A stretch of 64,000 nucleotides of DNA from CAZWDL01 sp964632995 (GTDB taxonomy: Bacteria; Bacteroidota; Bacteroidia; Chitinophagales; Saprospiraceae): contig CAZWDL010000006.1 in assembly GCA_964632995.1 (NCBI GenBank), positions 1 to 64,000 on the forward strand. The letters are read 5' to 3'. The notes beneath the pieces were generated by a model, which was given only the letters and a program-made list of their open reading frames with translations, had not been told where the DNA came from and searched no databases. Position 1 is the first letter of the stretch. Every line of letters starts with the position of its first letter. The translations under genes were made by a program, and so were the position numbers. Of the stretch, positions 53,083 to 63,972 are shown one piece after another.

Positions 53083-54522
53083 ATGAGTCTGCAAAAGAGG
53101 AAACTTTTCTGGTTGCGTTATTCCAGGTTAATCATAGCATTGCTGCTTCCCTTGTTGTGTCTCCTGCTTCCGCTAGAGTGGTACCCTATCGAAGGGCTTA
53201 CTCTGGTTGAACGGCGGATTATTGCTATTTTCGTAATGGCGGCATTGTTTTGGATCCTGGAACCTATTCCTATTTACGCCACGTCCATTCTGATTATCGC
53301 CCTGGAGCTCATTCTTGTTTCCGATGCTGCCCTGGCGCCCTTCCGGGCGGGCGATCCCGCTGAGCTGGGCCCATTGCTCTCTTATCAGAAGATCATGGCG
53401 ACCTTTGCCTCACCTATCATCATTCTATTCCTTGGCGGATTTTTTCTGGCGATGGCGGCTACCAAATTCCGGCTGGATCTGAACCTGGCCCGGGTGTTGC
53501 TGCGTCCCTTCGGCACAAAACCCGAACGGGTTATTATGGGGCTGATGGGGATCACGGCTATATTTTCCATGTTTATGAGCAATACGGCCACCACCGCTAT
53601 GATGCTGTCGATTCTCATGCCTATCCTGCAAGTGCTGGATCCGAAAGATCGCGGACGAATCGCCCTGGCGCTCTGTATTCCGGTTGCGGCGAACATAGGC
53701 GGGATGGGGACGCCGATCGGAACGCCGCCCAACGCCATTGCACTCAAGTACCTGACGGGCGCCGATGCTATCGCTTTCAGCGAATGGATGGCTTTCGCCG
53801 TCCCTTTTGCCATCCTGCTGCTCTTTTTCGGATGGTGGCTGTTGCTGCGTCTTTTTCCCTTCCAGAGCACCCATATCGAGCTGGATATTAAGGGGCGTTT
53901 TCAGCAAAACCCAAAGGCCTATATCATTTATGTAACCTTCGCGGTGACCATCCTGCTCTGGTTAACCGATTTTGTACACGGCATGAACGCCTACGTCGTA
54001 GCCATCATACCGGTAGCGGTTTTCCTGGCGACCAACATCATCACCAAAGAAGACCTTAAGCGCTTGAGCTGGGATGTACTTTGGCTGGTATCAGGCGGAA
54101 TTGCCCTGGGGGTAGGATTGGAAGACAGTGGCCTGGCCGACCACCTGGTCAGCAGCGTTCCCTTCGATGTATTACCCCCTGTAATTATCATATTGCTGGC
54201 AGCCGTTCTGGCAGCCGTTATGGCGAATTTTATGTCAAACACCGCTACCGCCAACCTTTTACTTCCCATTGTCGGCGCTCTGGGCGTTTCTCTAGACAGC
54301 CTCCAGGGAATCGGTGGTGCTACGGTGCTCATTCTTGGAACCGCCTTGGCCTCCTCCATGGGGATGGCGCTACCCATCAGTACGCCGCCTAACGCGCTGG
54401 CGCACGCCTCCGGAGAAATCAGCACCGGACAAATGGCGAAAGTCGGTATCATTACCGGTTTTATCGGTCTGTTGATGATCTTCGGATTGCTTTATATATT
54501 GAAACTGACAGGGTTCTTTTAA
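53083..54522 (+). CDS. SLC13/DASS family anion transporter
   Basis: The 479-residue inner-membrane protein is a sodium-coupled di/tricarboxylate or inorganic-anion transporter of the DASS family. The two Ser-Asn-Thr substrate motifs are MSNTATTAMML (Ser166-Thr168) and MSNTATANLLLP (Ser385-Thr387). The two flanking proline-rich loops are GGMGTPIGTPPNAIALK and GMALPISTPPNALAHASGE. About eleven helices are visible. The substrate cannot be fixed: both dicarboxylates and sulfate or phosphate are used in the family. It is followed 11 bp later by a histidine kinase and then a response regulator, which suggests transport and sensing of one compound. Confidence 0.94.
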   Translation: MSLQKRKLFWLRYSRLIIALLLPLLCLLLPLEWYPIEGLTLVERRIIAIFVMAALFWILEPIPIYATSILIIALELILVSDAALAPFRAGDPAELGPLLSYQKIMATFASPIIILFLGGFFLAMAATKFRLDLNLARVLLRPFGTKPERVIMGLMGITAIFSMFMSNTATTAMMLSILMPILQVLDPKDRGRIALALCIPVAANIGGMGTPIGTPPNAIALKYLTGADAIAFSEWMAFAVPFAILLLFFGWWLLLRLFPFQSTHIELDIKGRFQQNPKAYIIYVTFAVTILLWLTDFVHGMNAYVVAIIPVAVFLATNIITKEDLKRLSWDVLWLVSGGIALGVGLEDSGLADHLVSSVPFDVLPPVIIILLAAVLAAVMANFMSNTATANLLLPIVGALGVSLDSLQGIGGATVLILGTALASSMGMALPISTPPNALAHASGEISTGQMAKVGIITGFIGLLMIFGLLYILKLTGFF

Positions 54523-54533
54523 AAACCTGACAC

Positions 54534-55889
54534 ATGAAAGAGAATAACAAGGTCAAACGACATATAGAATGGTTAAAACGCAATTACTTCTCCGATCCCG
54601 GCAAGCGCCTTCCCTTGTCCGATGGAGAACTTTTGCTACGGCCCGGCCAATATAATGAACGGCTTTTTCTAATTCTGGAAGGCACCCTCGTGGGTGTCAT
54701 CGATCACCACGGAGAGGCTTTTGAGATTTTTCGCTCGGAAGAAGACAACCTGGTGGGCGCCTATAGTTTCTTCTCTGGTACTCATCAAAGTTACGCTACT
54801 GTACGGGCGGAAGGCCCCACCCTGGTGGCTTATCTCGATAAAAAGGATATCAGCGGCGAAGACGGCTATGCTTACGGCGAGTTTGCCGTTCGCATCTTGC
54901 CGGTGATTGTCGACGAGATCTACATCCGGCAATTACTGGCTCATCGCATCAGTATTGAAAACCAGCAAACTATGCAGCGGCTGTACCAGGCCGAAAAGCT
55001 CGCCACACTCGGACAGCTGGCTGCCGGTCTGGCCCATGAGCTGAATAACTCCCTGGGCGTTATTTTCCGCAAGGCGGAGTGGCTCGCGGAGCGCATCTCG
55101 GAATATGCCCATGAAAAGGATACCCGGGGGCTGTATCCCTTTTTCGAACGCGGACTGCAGACCGGCCAACCTTTGCCCAGCACCGAAGTGCGCAAGCGCA
55201 AACGCGAACTGGAATCGCAGTACGGGCTCCGGCCAAATATCGCCAAGAGCCTGGCCAAGATCGGCGTGTCGGATCAGGAAATGGAAAAGTACAAGGACTC
55301 CATCATCGAAGTGACCGACCGGGCCAATTATTACTACGAAACAGGACTGGCCCTGCACGATATGCTCATCGCCGCCAAACACGCCACCGCTGTGGTGGGT
55401 TCGGTGCGGGAACTGGGAGCGGTTACCCGCCGGGCGCCTGTTCCTACCGACATCAATCAAACCCTTTACGAATCCGTCGCCCTGCTGGAGGATATGCTGC
55501 GCGATGTAAAAGTCGAGATGGTCCTGGGGGAGTCTCTTCCCCGGGTCACGGCCAATCCGAGCGACCTGGTGCAGGTGTGGGTGAATATTCTGAAAAACGC
55601 CGCGGAGGCCCTGGAAGCCGGTGAAGCGCCCTCCGCTATTCATATTGTAAGCAGCGTCACCGGACACCTCATAACCGTTACGATCACAGACAACGGACCA
55701 GGGATACCGGAAGAGCTGCGGGAGAGGATTTTTCAACCTAGCTTTACCACCAAAAAAGAAGGTCTCTCTTTCGGCCTGGGGCTGGGCTTGTCGATCGTTC
55801 AAAAAATCGTGGAAACTTACCGGGGGAGTATTTCGGTAGAAAGCCGGCCGGGACAGACGACTTTTACCGTAAGGTTGCCGGCCGGATAG
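54534..55889 (+). CDS. Histidine kinase with N-terminal cyclic-nucleotide-binding-like domain
   Basis: The 451-residue kinase has no membrane helix. Residues about 20-130 form a cNMP-binding-like barrel (LPLSDGELLLRPGQYNERLF, then ILEGTLVGVI, NLVGAYSFFSG). The H-box is LAAGLAHELNNSLGV with His168. A long insertion of about 130 residues (170-300) separates it from the ATPase domain, whose motifs are N (VWVNILKNAAEALEA), G1 (ITDNGPGIP), F (FQPSFTTKKEG) and G2 (FGLGLGLSIVQKIVE). It is cytoplasmic and would sense an internal signal. It lies 11 bp after the DASS transporter and 74 bp before its likely response regulator. Confidence 0.92.
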   Translation: MKENNKVKRHIEWLKRNYFSDPGKRLPLSDGELLLRPGQYNERLFLILEGTLVGVIDHHGEAFEIFRSEEDNLVGAYSFFSGTHQSYATVRAEGPTLVAYLDKKDISGEDGYAYGEFAVRILPVIVDEIYIRQLLAHRISIENQQTMQRLYQAEKLATLGQLAAGLAHELNNSLGVIFRKAEWLAERISEYAHEKDTRGLYPFFERGLQTGQPLPSTEVRKRKRELESQYGLRPNIAKSLAKIGVSDQEMEKYKDSIIEVTDRANYYYETGLALHDMLIAAKHATAVVGSVRELGAVTRRAPVPTDINQTLYESVALLEDMLRDVKVEMVLGESLPRVTANPSDLVQVWVNILKNAAEALEAGEAPSAIHIVSSVTGHLITVTITDNGPGIPEELRERIFQPSFTTKKEGLSFGLGLGLSIVQKIVETYRGSISVESRPGQTTFTVRLPAG

Positions 55890-55963
55890 GGACGGGAAAG
55901 GATTAGAGGATAGAAATAATAAGACACTGCAAAATGATGTTCTGCATTGGATAAACAAATATC

Positions 55964-56443
55964 ATGAATAAGATCTATATCATTTGTATCGAAGACCAGC
56001 GCGAGGTGCTCAACGCTATTGTGGAAGACCTCTCCGAGTTCGAGGAAGCTTTCATCGTGGAAGAGTGCGAAAGCGCCGCCGAGGCGGAAGAACTGCTGGA
56101 TGATATCGAGACGGAGGGTGATTACCTGGGGCTCGTCGTTTCCGATCACGTCATGCCTGGTAAGAGCGGTGTTGAATTTCTCTCCGATCTCCACGAAGAT
56201 GAGCGCTTCGAACAAACGAAAAAAATATTGCTCACCGGTCTGGCCACGCACGAAGATACCATTCGGGCAATCAACCAGGCAGCGATTGATCGCTATATCG
56301 AAAAACCCTGGCAAAGCGAAAAGCTGGTGCAGTATGCCAAGGAATTACTCACTCAATTCATCATTCAGAAGGGGATAGATTATCAGGAATATTTAGCCCA
56401 TCTGGACAAGCCGACCTTGTTTGAGTTGCTACGGGTACGCTGA
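55964..56443 (+). CDS. Single-domain response regulator
   Basis: The 159-residue protein is a receiver domain with the phosphoacceptor present (VVSDHVMPGKSGVEF, Asp61), the acidic pair at the start (IICIEDQREV), the switch Thr (ILLTGLATHED) and the conserved lysine (YIEKPW). A C-terminal tail of about 30 residues (KGIDYQEYLAHLDKPTLFEL) is not a DNA-binding domain, so the output is likely a protein contact. It follows the cNMP-type histidine kinase on the same strand and is its probable partner. The pair is linked to the DASS transporter upstream. Confidence 0.92.
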   Translation: MNKIYIICIEDQREVLNAIVEDLSEFEEAFIVEECESAAEAEELLDDIETEGDYLGLVVSDHVMPGKSGVEFLSDLHEDERFEQTKKILLTGLATHEDTIRAINQAAIDRYIEKPWQSEKLVQYAKELLTQFIIQKGIDYQEYLAHLDKPTLFELLRVR

Positions 56444-56546
56444 GCCTGCTCATGCTGCTTCATCTTGATCATTTCCGGTTACAAAATCGAATCAGTTACG
56501 GCTGATCCTCAGACTCATCACAGGAATACAAATCGTAAGAACTACT

Positions 56547-58739
<2,193 letters not shown>

Positions 58740-58869
58740 TTTAGAGCTTAAATAGAAGAATTACTAACTCTTTTTGGGAGAACTTTCACAAAGCACAATT
58801 CCCGGGAATAGCCTATTTTTACGGCCTGGGAAGCTGCTGTTTTGTTCAATGATCAAATATTCAGATACC

Positions 58870-60324
58870 ATGACAAGAACCAAACCCTTTCGAATTGCTC
58901 ATATAGCGCTGGTGTTATCTTTTTTGTTGCTCAACACCTGTGCACGTAATCCCGTTACGGGCAAACAAGAAATCATGCTCGTTTCCAAGGAGCAGGAAAT
59001 CGCCATGGGCAAGCAATATCACCCTCAGGTGCTGCAACAGTTCGGGGTATATCCCGACAGCACGCTGCAGCGCTTCATCCGGAAGAAAGGCCAGGCGATG
59101 GCGCAAATTTCCCATCGCCCCGACCTGCCCTGGACCTTTACTATCGTTGACTCACCCGTTCTCAATGCCTTTGCGGTTCCCGGCGGATACATCTATTTCA
59201 CCCGGGGAATTATGGCTCATTTTAATAATGAGGCCCAGTTTGCCGGCGTACTCGGGCACGAAATCGGGCATGTCACGGCCCGGCACAGCGCCAGCCAGCA
59301 GAGCAAACAGACACTGGCGCAAATTGGCCTGGTAGCGGGAATGGTCATTTCCCCTGAGCTGGCCCAGCTGAGTGACCTGGCTGGTCAGGGCTTGCAATTG
59401 CTTTTCCTGAAGTTTAGCCGCGAAGACGAAAGCCAGTCGGACCGGCTCGGGGTGGAGTACTCTACCAGGATCGGCTACAACGCTAAGGAAATGGCTGACT
59501 TTTTTAATACGCTCGCCCGGAAGCAGCAGGGCGGCGAGGTCATTCCTACATTCCTTTCTACCCACCCCGATCCGGGTAACCGCTACGAAAATGTTCTTCA
59601 ACTGGCCGAAAAATGGCAGGACAAACTGAATGTACGGGAACCCGAACTGATCGTCGACCGGGACGGATACTTCCAAATGATTGACGGTATCGTCTATGGC
59701 GAAGACCCCCGGCAGGGATATGTGGAAAATGGTACCTTTTATCATCCCGAATTGCGATTCCAGTACGATGTGCCATCCAGTTGGAAGCTGCAGAATTCTC
59801 CCTCTCAGGTCCTGATGGTGGCTCCGGATCAGAAAGCTGTTATGATTTTAACCGCCAAGGAGGCGGCTTCCGTTCGCCAGGCAGCCGAGGAGGTCATTGA
59901 GCAATTCAAGCTTGAGGTAGTGGAGTCGAGGGAGACCAGCATTAACGGATTGCCTGCCTATTTCGTAGTTGGCGATGCTACTACCGAGCAGAATCAAACT
60001 TTCCGGGTAATGGTTCACGAAATCATGTACGGCGACCTGGCCTACCAGCTTATAGGCTATTCCCAGCGGGCGACCTACGATCAGTACGCTGGTTCCTTCC
60101 AAAACACCGCTCAAAGCTTTGACGAATTGCGGGACCAAAGCAAAATCAATGTGCAACCCGAACGTATTGATATCGTAAAGGCTCCTCGGAATATGTCTTT
60201 CACCGAAGCCATGCGCCATTTCAACATGCCGTCCGATCGCTTCGAAGAACTGGCGATCCTCAACGGAATGCAGTTGGAAGAAGAAATTCAGAATGGTAAG
60301 CTCATAAAGGTGATTACCAAATAG
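58870..60324 (+). CDS. M48 family metalloprotease, predicted lipoprotein
   Basis: I choose the ATG at 58870 (MTRTKPFRIAHIALVLSFLL), which gives a signal sequence ending in a possible lipobox (LLLNTC). The 484-residue protein has the zinc motif HEIGHVTARH (His130, Glu131, His134) and the downstream third ligand Glu187 in REDESQSDRLG. A long C-terminal region (about 260-484) ends in a LysM-like segment (SFTEAMRHFNMPSDRFEELA, then GKLIKVITK). Related M48 proteins (BepA/LoiP type) act in outer-membrane protein quality control in the periplasm. The lipobox is weak, so surface attachment is probable rather than certain. A near-consensus TATTTTTA element lies at 58814-58821, and a strong hairpin follows the gene. 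Confidence 0.9.
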   Translation: MTRTKPFRIAHIALVLSFLLLNTCARNPVTGKQEIMLVSKEQEIAMGKQYHPQVLQQFGVYPDSTLQRFIRKKGQAMAQISHRPDLPWTFTIVDSPVLNAFAVPGGYIYFTRGIMAHFNNEAQFAGVLGHEIGHVTARHSASQQSKQTLAQIGLVAGMVISPELAQLSDLAGQGLQLLFLKFSREDESQSDRLGVEYSTRIGYNAKEMADFFNTLARKQQGGEVIPTFLSTHPDPGNRYENVLQLAEKWQDKLNVREPELIVDRDGYFQMIDGIVYGEDPRQGYVENGTFYHPELRFQYDVPSSWKLQNSPSQVLMVAPDQKAVMILTAKEAASVRQAAEEVIEQFKLEVVESRETSINGLPAYFVVGDATTEQNQTFRVMVHEIMYGDLAYQLIGYSQRATYDQYAGSFQNTAQSFDELRDQSKINVQPERIDIVKAPRNMSFTEAMRHFNMPSDRFEELAILNGMQLEEEIQNGKLIKVITK

Positions 60325-60344
60325 CGCTCTCCGGTAACTTTTCC

Positions 60345-60352
60345 TATCTTTG
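60345..60352 (+). promoter_or_regulatory. Candidate -7 promoter element (TATCTTTG)
   Basis: Exact TAnnTTTG match 21 nt after the M48 stop codon. The predicted transcript start (about 60358) coincides with the left edge of the long hairpin at 60359-60421. Confidence 0.45.
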
Positions 60353-60358
60353 GTTCAA

Positions 60359-60421
60359 GAAAAAGCCCATTTGAAAGAGCAAAGTATCGTTTGATACACT
60401 GGCTTTCAAATGGGCTTTTTC
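60359..60421. terminator. Long hairpin with T-run between M48 and lipoprotein genes
   Basis: A perfect 19-bp stem (left arm begins GAAAAAGCCCATTTG) encloses a 25-nt loop that can itself pair (GTATC with GATAC). The right arm ends in TTTTT on the plus strand, and the left arm gives the same in reverse. It fits a bidirectional terminator. Confidence 0.75.
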
Positions 60422-60465
60422 TATTGGATTTGGTTCAGCAACATTTATTCACCAAAATTTCACAA

Positions 60466-61092
60466 ATGATACGTCCGATTCTCAGCGCACTGATTCTTGT
60501 TTTGTTATACGGCTGCGGGGTCAGCACCCAAATCAGCGGCTCCTGGAAGGAACAAGGTATTCAGCCTTCAACCTACAATAATATAGCCGTGGTGACCATC
60601 ACTTCTGAGCAGGGACGCCGCCGTATGGTTGAAAACGAAATCGCTCAGTCTCTCAAAAAACGCGGACTTGGCGCCACACCGAGTTATACGATCTTCCCGG
60701 AAGGATACCTCAAAAGCAAGCCTCCCAAAGAAGGTATTCAAAGAAACCTGGAAAATGCCGGCACCGATGCCCTCTTGACTGTCACCTTGCTTGATATCAA
60801 AGAAGAAAACCACTATGTTCCGGGCACTACTTCTTCCTTTGGTCCCTATCCTTATTACCGGGGATACTACGGGTATTACAGTCACTGGCATCCCACTGTT
60901 TACCAGCCCGGCTACTACACTCAGTCCACCAATGTTTTCCTGGAGAGTAACCTCTACGATGTCAATTCAGGCGAACTGATATGGACGGCACAGTCGAAAA
61001 CAGTGGATCCGAACAACCTGGGCAGTTTTGCTGATTCTTACTCCTCCGCGATGGTCAGACAACTGATGAAAGATAAAGTGCTGATGAAATAG
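60466..61092 (+). CDS. DUF4136-like lipoprotein
   Basis: I choose the ATG at 60466 because it starts a lipoprotein signal (IRPILSALILVLLYGCG, lipobox LLYGC); an in-frame upstream reading from 60391 would begin inside the long hairpin. The 208-residue protein has the DUF4136-like pattern SGSWKEQG near the start, NIAVVTITSEQGRRRMVENE, the GTDALLTVTLLDIKEE strand, a Tyr/Gly/Pro-rich loop (YPYYRGYYGYYSHWHP) and a closing NLYDVNSGELIWTAQSKTVD. It should be tethered to a membrane facing the periplasm. The family's function is unknown. It stands between an M48 protease and a TonB receptor. Confidence 0.85.
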   Translation: MIRPILSALILVLLYGCGVSTQISGSWKEQGIQPSTYNNIAVVTITSEQGRRRMVENEIAQSLKKRGLGATPSYTIFPEGYLKSKPPKEGIQRNLENAGTDALLTVTLLDIKEENHYVPGTTSSFGPYPYYRGYYGYYSHWHPTVYQPGYYTQSTNVFLESNLYDVNSGELIWTAQSKTVDPNNLGSFADSYSSAMVRQLMKDKVLMK

Positions 61093-61109
61093 TTTTTGGA
61101 AAACAAAAA

Positions 61110-61178
61110 GGCTGTCTCATAAGTAAGGCGGTGCTGCGCCGCCTTACTCATGAATAAGCCCGTCCTTTCTTTTTTTAC
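61110..61178 (+). terminator. Terminator after the DUF4136-like gene
   Basis: A 13-bp stem with one mismatch (61119-61131, GTAAGGCGG core, with 61139-61151) plus outer GGCT/AGCC pairing, then TTTCTTTTTTT. The left flank AAAAAGGCTGTCTCATAAG resembles terminator arms often seen in Bacteroidota. Confidence 0.7.
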
Positions 61179-61225
61179 CCCTCCCTTTGTAAATTTTCAC
61201 TCTTCCTACTGCTTTGTCTTGTTGT

Positions 61226-61282
61226 CCGGCTCACCCGAAAAAGGCTGATATATGGCGACAAATCGAAGTGAGCGGTTTTTTT
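61226..61282 (+). terminator. Second terminator-like hairpin before the TonB receptor
   Basis: CCGGCTCAC pairs with GTGAGCGG (one bulge) across a 33-nt loop and is followed by seven Ts. It lies between the previous terminator and the TonB-receptor promoter element and may be a back-up or an attenuator. Confidence 0.35.
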
Positions 61283-61337
61283 GTTCCAAAAATTCTTCAT
61301 GTAGTCAAAAAGAAATGCCTGTAAGTGTAACGGTGCA

Positions 61338-61345
61338 TACATTTG
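61338..61345 (+). promoter_or_regulatory. Candidate -7 promoter element (TACATTTG)
   Basis: Exact TAnnTTTG match 37 nt before the TonB-dependent receptor ATG; the expected transcript start is about 61352. Confidence 0.5.
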
Positions 61346-61382
61346 TCCCGTCATAGAAACAAATACTTAAATCACTCGACTC

Positions 61383-63821
61383 ATGCACAAAGGAACCACC
61401 CGACTGCTGTGCGCACTGCTGGTGTGCATAGCCAACATCACTTATGCCCAAAACAACGCCGCCGCTATCAGCGGCAAAGTACTAGATCCCGATGAATCGC
61501 CGGTCGCCTACGCCAATGTTGTTCTTTACCGGACAGCCGACTCTGCTCTCATCAAGGTGGAATATACCGGGGAATCGGGAGCCTTCCGGATCGTCAACAT
61601 TCCCACCGGAAATTACTGGATCGATGTAAGCTACGTGGGGCTACCCACTTTTCATTCTGAAACATTCGACTTGCAGGCAGGGGAGCTCGATATGCAAACC
61701 CTGCGTATGCAGTCGGCCGCCACCGAACTGGAGGAGGTCGTCGTTACCGGCAAAAAACCACTGCTGGAGCTCAAGTCCGATAAGATGGTATTCAATGTGC
61801 AGGAAAGCGTCAATGCGGTCGGCAACAACGCCCTGGAACTGTTGCGCAAATCTCCGGGAGTCGTGGTCGATAATAATGACGGCATCACCATGATGGGACG
61901 CAATGGGGTACGCATCTTCATCGACGGCAAACCTTCTCCCCTGCGCGGCGCCGACCTGGCCGCCTATCTGCGCACGTTGCAGAGCACCGAAATCGAGGCG
62001 ATTGAAATCATCACCAATCCCGGCGCCAAATACGAAGCGGAGGGCAATGCCGGTATTATCAACATCCGACTCAAGAAAGACAAAGGACTGGGCGCTAACG
62101 CCAACCTCAATCTTGGCTACTCGGTCGGTGAAGTACCCCGCTACAATGGCGGCATCAGCAGTAACTACCGGAACAAAGACTTCAACGCTTTCGCCAACTA
62201 CAACTTCAGTGACGGCCGCAATGTCAACTTTATGAACCTCTACCGCGAACAGTTTGGCTTCAAATTCGCCAATTCCAATGATCAACACGGTGAGTGGCGC
62301 AGCCATAACTTTAAAACCGGCATGGATTTCTTTTTAAATAAAAAAAGCACCATCGGGTTTATGGTTGACGGCAACCTCTCCGATAATACCTGGCAGAGCG
62401 ACGGCCGCACCCTGATCGGCAGGGTTGGCTCTATGGAGGTCGACAGCATCCTTTTTGCCCAAAGCCGCAGCGATGGTACGCGTAACAATTTTAACTTCAA
62501 CCTCAATTACCGCTTCGACGGTGATGACGGCAAAACCTGGAACATGGATGCGGACTACGGCCTTTTCCGCAACCAAAACGAAGATTATCAGCCCAACCGC
62601 TATACCGACCCTAGCGGTGAAGTACTGCTGCAGGAGCGCATCAACGCCACCAATGCACCGACCGACATCGATATCTATACTTTCAAAGTGGATCACGAAC
62701 GTCCGCTGGGCAAAGGCAAGCTCGGCGCCGGCCTCAAGCTGGCACTGGTGGAAACGAATAATACTTTCGATTTTTTCAATGTTATCGACGGCGAAGAGGT
62801 GCTGGATATCCACCGCAGTAACAATTTTGTGTATAAAGAAAATGTGAACGCCGCCTACCTGAACTACGGCATTCAAAATGAAAAATGGGGGTTTAACCTG
62901 GGCCTGCGGACCGAACACACCCACTCTACCGGTGATCTGACCGCCAGGGTTGATACAGATAATGACTTTGTGGAACGCGACTATGTCGACTTTTTCCCAA
63001 ATGCCAGCCTCAGTTATACCCTCAACGAGCAGAACAGCTTCCAGTTTTCTTACGGACGCCGGATCAATCGCCCTTCCTATCAGGATCTCAACCCCTTCGT
63101 CAATCAACTCGATGAGTTGACCTTTCAGAAGGGCAACCCCTTCCTTAAACCGGAATACACGAGTAATATACAGCTGACGCACAGCTTCAAATACCGCTTG
63201 AATACCACTTTTAGTTACAGCCACACTACTGACCTGATCACCCGTCAGACAGATGCGACCGATGACAAGGCCAGCTTTATCACCTGGCTCAACCTGGCCG
63301 ATCAGTACAATTACAGCATTAGTCTCAGCGCTCCTGTCCCCATTACCGAATGGTGGAGCAGCTATACGAACCTGACCGGCTATTATCGCGAAAATAAAGG
63401 CCAGTTTGATGACGAGCGCGTCATCGACCTCAGCGCCAAAGCCATGAACCTCTACTCACAGCATACGTTCAAGTTGCCTGCTGATCTGAGCTTCGAAGTG
63501 TCGGGCTGGTACAATTCCCCTTCCCTGTGGGGCGGCAACTTTGAAATGGATAGCCAATGGGCCATGGATGCCGGTATTCAGACCAAGGTGCTGGACGGGC
63601 GCGGAAACCTGAAACTCTCCGTCAGCGATATCTTTAAAACCAGCAACTGGAACGGAACCAGCGCGTTTGGACCGCTCTTTCTCGAAATTCACGGGGGCTG
63701 GGATAGCCGTCGCTTCAAGGTCAACTTCTCTTACCTCCTGGGCAACACCCAGGTCAAGGGCGCGCGCAAACGCAAAACCGGCCTTGAAGATGAGCAGAAT
63801 CGCGTGAAAAGCGGAAACTGA
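61383..63821 (+). CDS. TonB-dependent receptor (outer membrane beta-barrel family)
   Basis: The 812-residue outer-membrane protein has a signal peptide (LLCALLVCIANITYAQ), an N-terminal carboxypeptidase-regulatory-like domain (about 25-110; AISGKVLDPDESPVAYANVV) and a plug-like domain (about 120-230; KSDKMVFNVQESVNAVGNNA, then LRKSPGVVVDNNDGI, FIDGKPSPL, ITNPGAKYEAEGNAGIINI). A 22-strand-type barrel of the OMP_b-brl_3 family follows, with GRRINRPSYQDLNPF as a typical late motif. It is not followed by a SusD gene, so it is not a standard glycan-uptake pair; the ligand is unknown. The promoter element at 61338 and a terminator at 63932 make it a single-gene unit. Confidence 0.93.
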   Translation: MHKGTTRLLCALLVCIANITYAQNNAAAISGKVLDPDESPVAYANVVLYRTADSALIKVEYTGESGAFRIVNIPTGNYWIDVSYVGLPTFHSETFDLQAGELDMQTLRMQSAATELEEVVVTGKKPLLELKSDKMVFNVQESVNAVGNNALELLRKSPGVVVDNNDGITMMGRNGVRIFIDGKPSPLRGADLAAYLRTLQSTEIEAIEIITNPGAKYEAEGNAGIINIRLKKDKGLGANANLNLGYSVGEVPRYNGGISSNYRNKDFNAFANYNFSDGRNVNFMNLYREQFGFKFANSNDQHGEWRSHNFKTGMDFFLNKKSTIGFMVDGNLSDNTWQSDGRTLIGRVGSMEVDSILFAQSRSDGTRNNFNFNLNYRFDGDDGKTWNMDADYGLFRNQNEDYQPNRYTDPSGEVLLQERINATNAPTDIDIYTFKVDHERPLGKGKLGAGLKLALVETNNTFDFFNVIDGEEVLDIHRSNNFVYKENVNAAYLNYGIQNEKWGFNLGLRTEHTHSTGDLTARVDTDNDFVERDYVDFFPNASLSYTLNEQNSFQFSYGRRINRPSYQDLNPFVNQLDELTFQKGNPFLKPEYTSNIQLTHSFKYRLNTTFSYSHTTDLITRQTDATDDKASFITWLNLADQYNYSISLSAPVPITEWWSSYTNLTGYYRENKGQFDDERVIDLSAKAMNLYSQHTFKLPADLSFEVSGWYNSPSLWGGNFEMDSQWAMDAGIQTKVLDGRGNLKLSVSDIFKTSNWNGTSAFGPLFLEIHGGWDSRRFKVNFSYLLGNTQVKGARKRKTGLEDEQNRVKSGN

Positions 63822-63931
63822 TTTCCAATCAGGAAATCGGAAGTGGGCCATCCGGTACCGAGAAGCCGGCAGCCCTACATCAGTCATCTTCCCCGCAAAA
63901 AAAGCGCGCCTGCCTGTAATTTCCAGATGAC

Positions 63932-63972
63932 ATCCCTGCCTTCGATCTTGGATCCAAGGCAGGGATTTTTTT
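63932..63972 (+). terminator. Rho-independent terminator after TonB receptor
   Basis: An 11-bp perfect stem (ATCCCTGCCTT with AAGGCAGGGAT), a 13-nt loop and a seven-T run, 110 bp after the stop codon. Confidence 0.85.
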
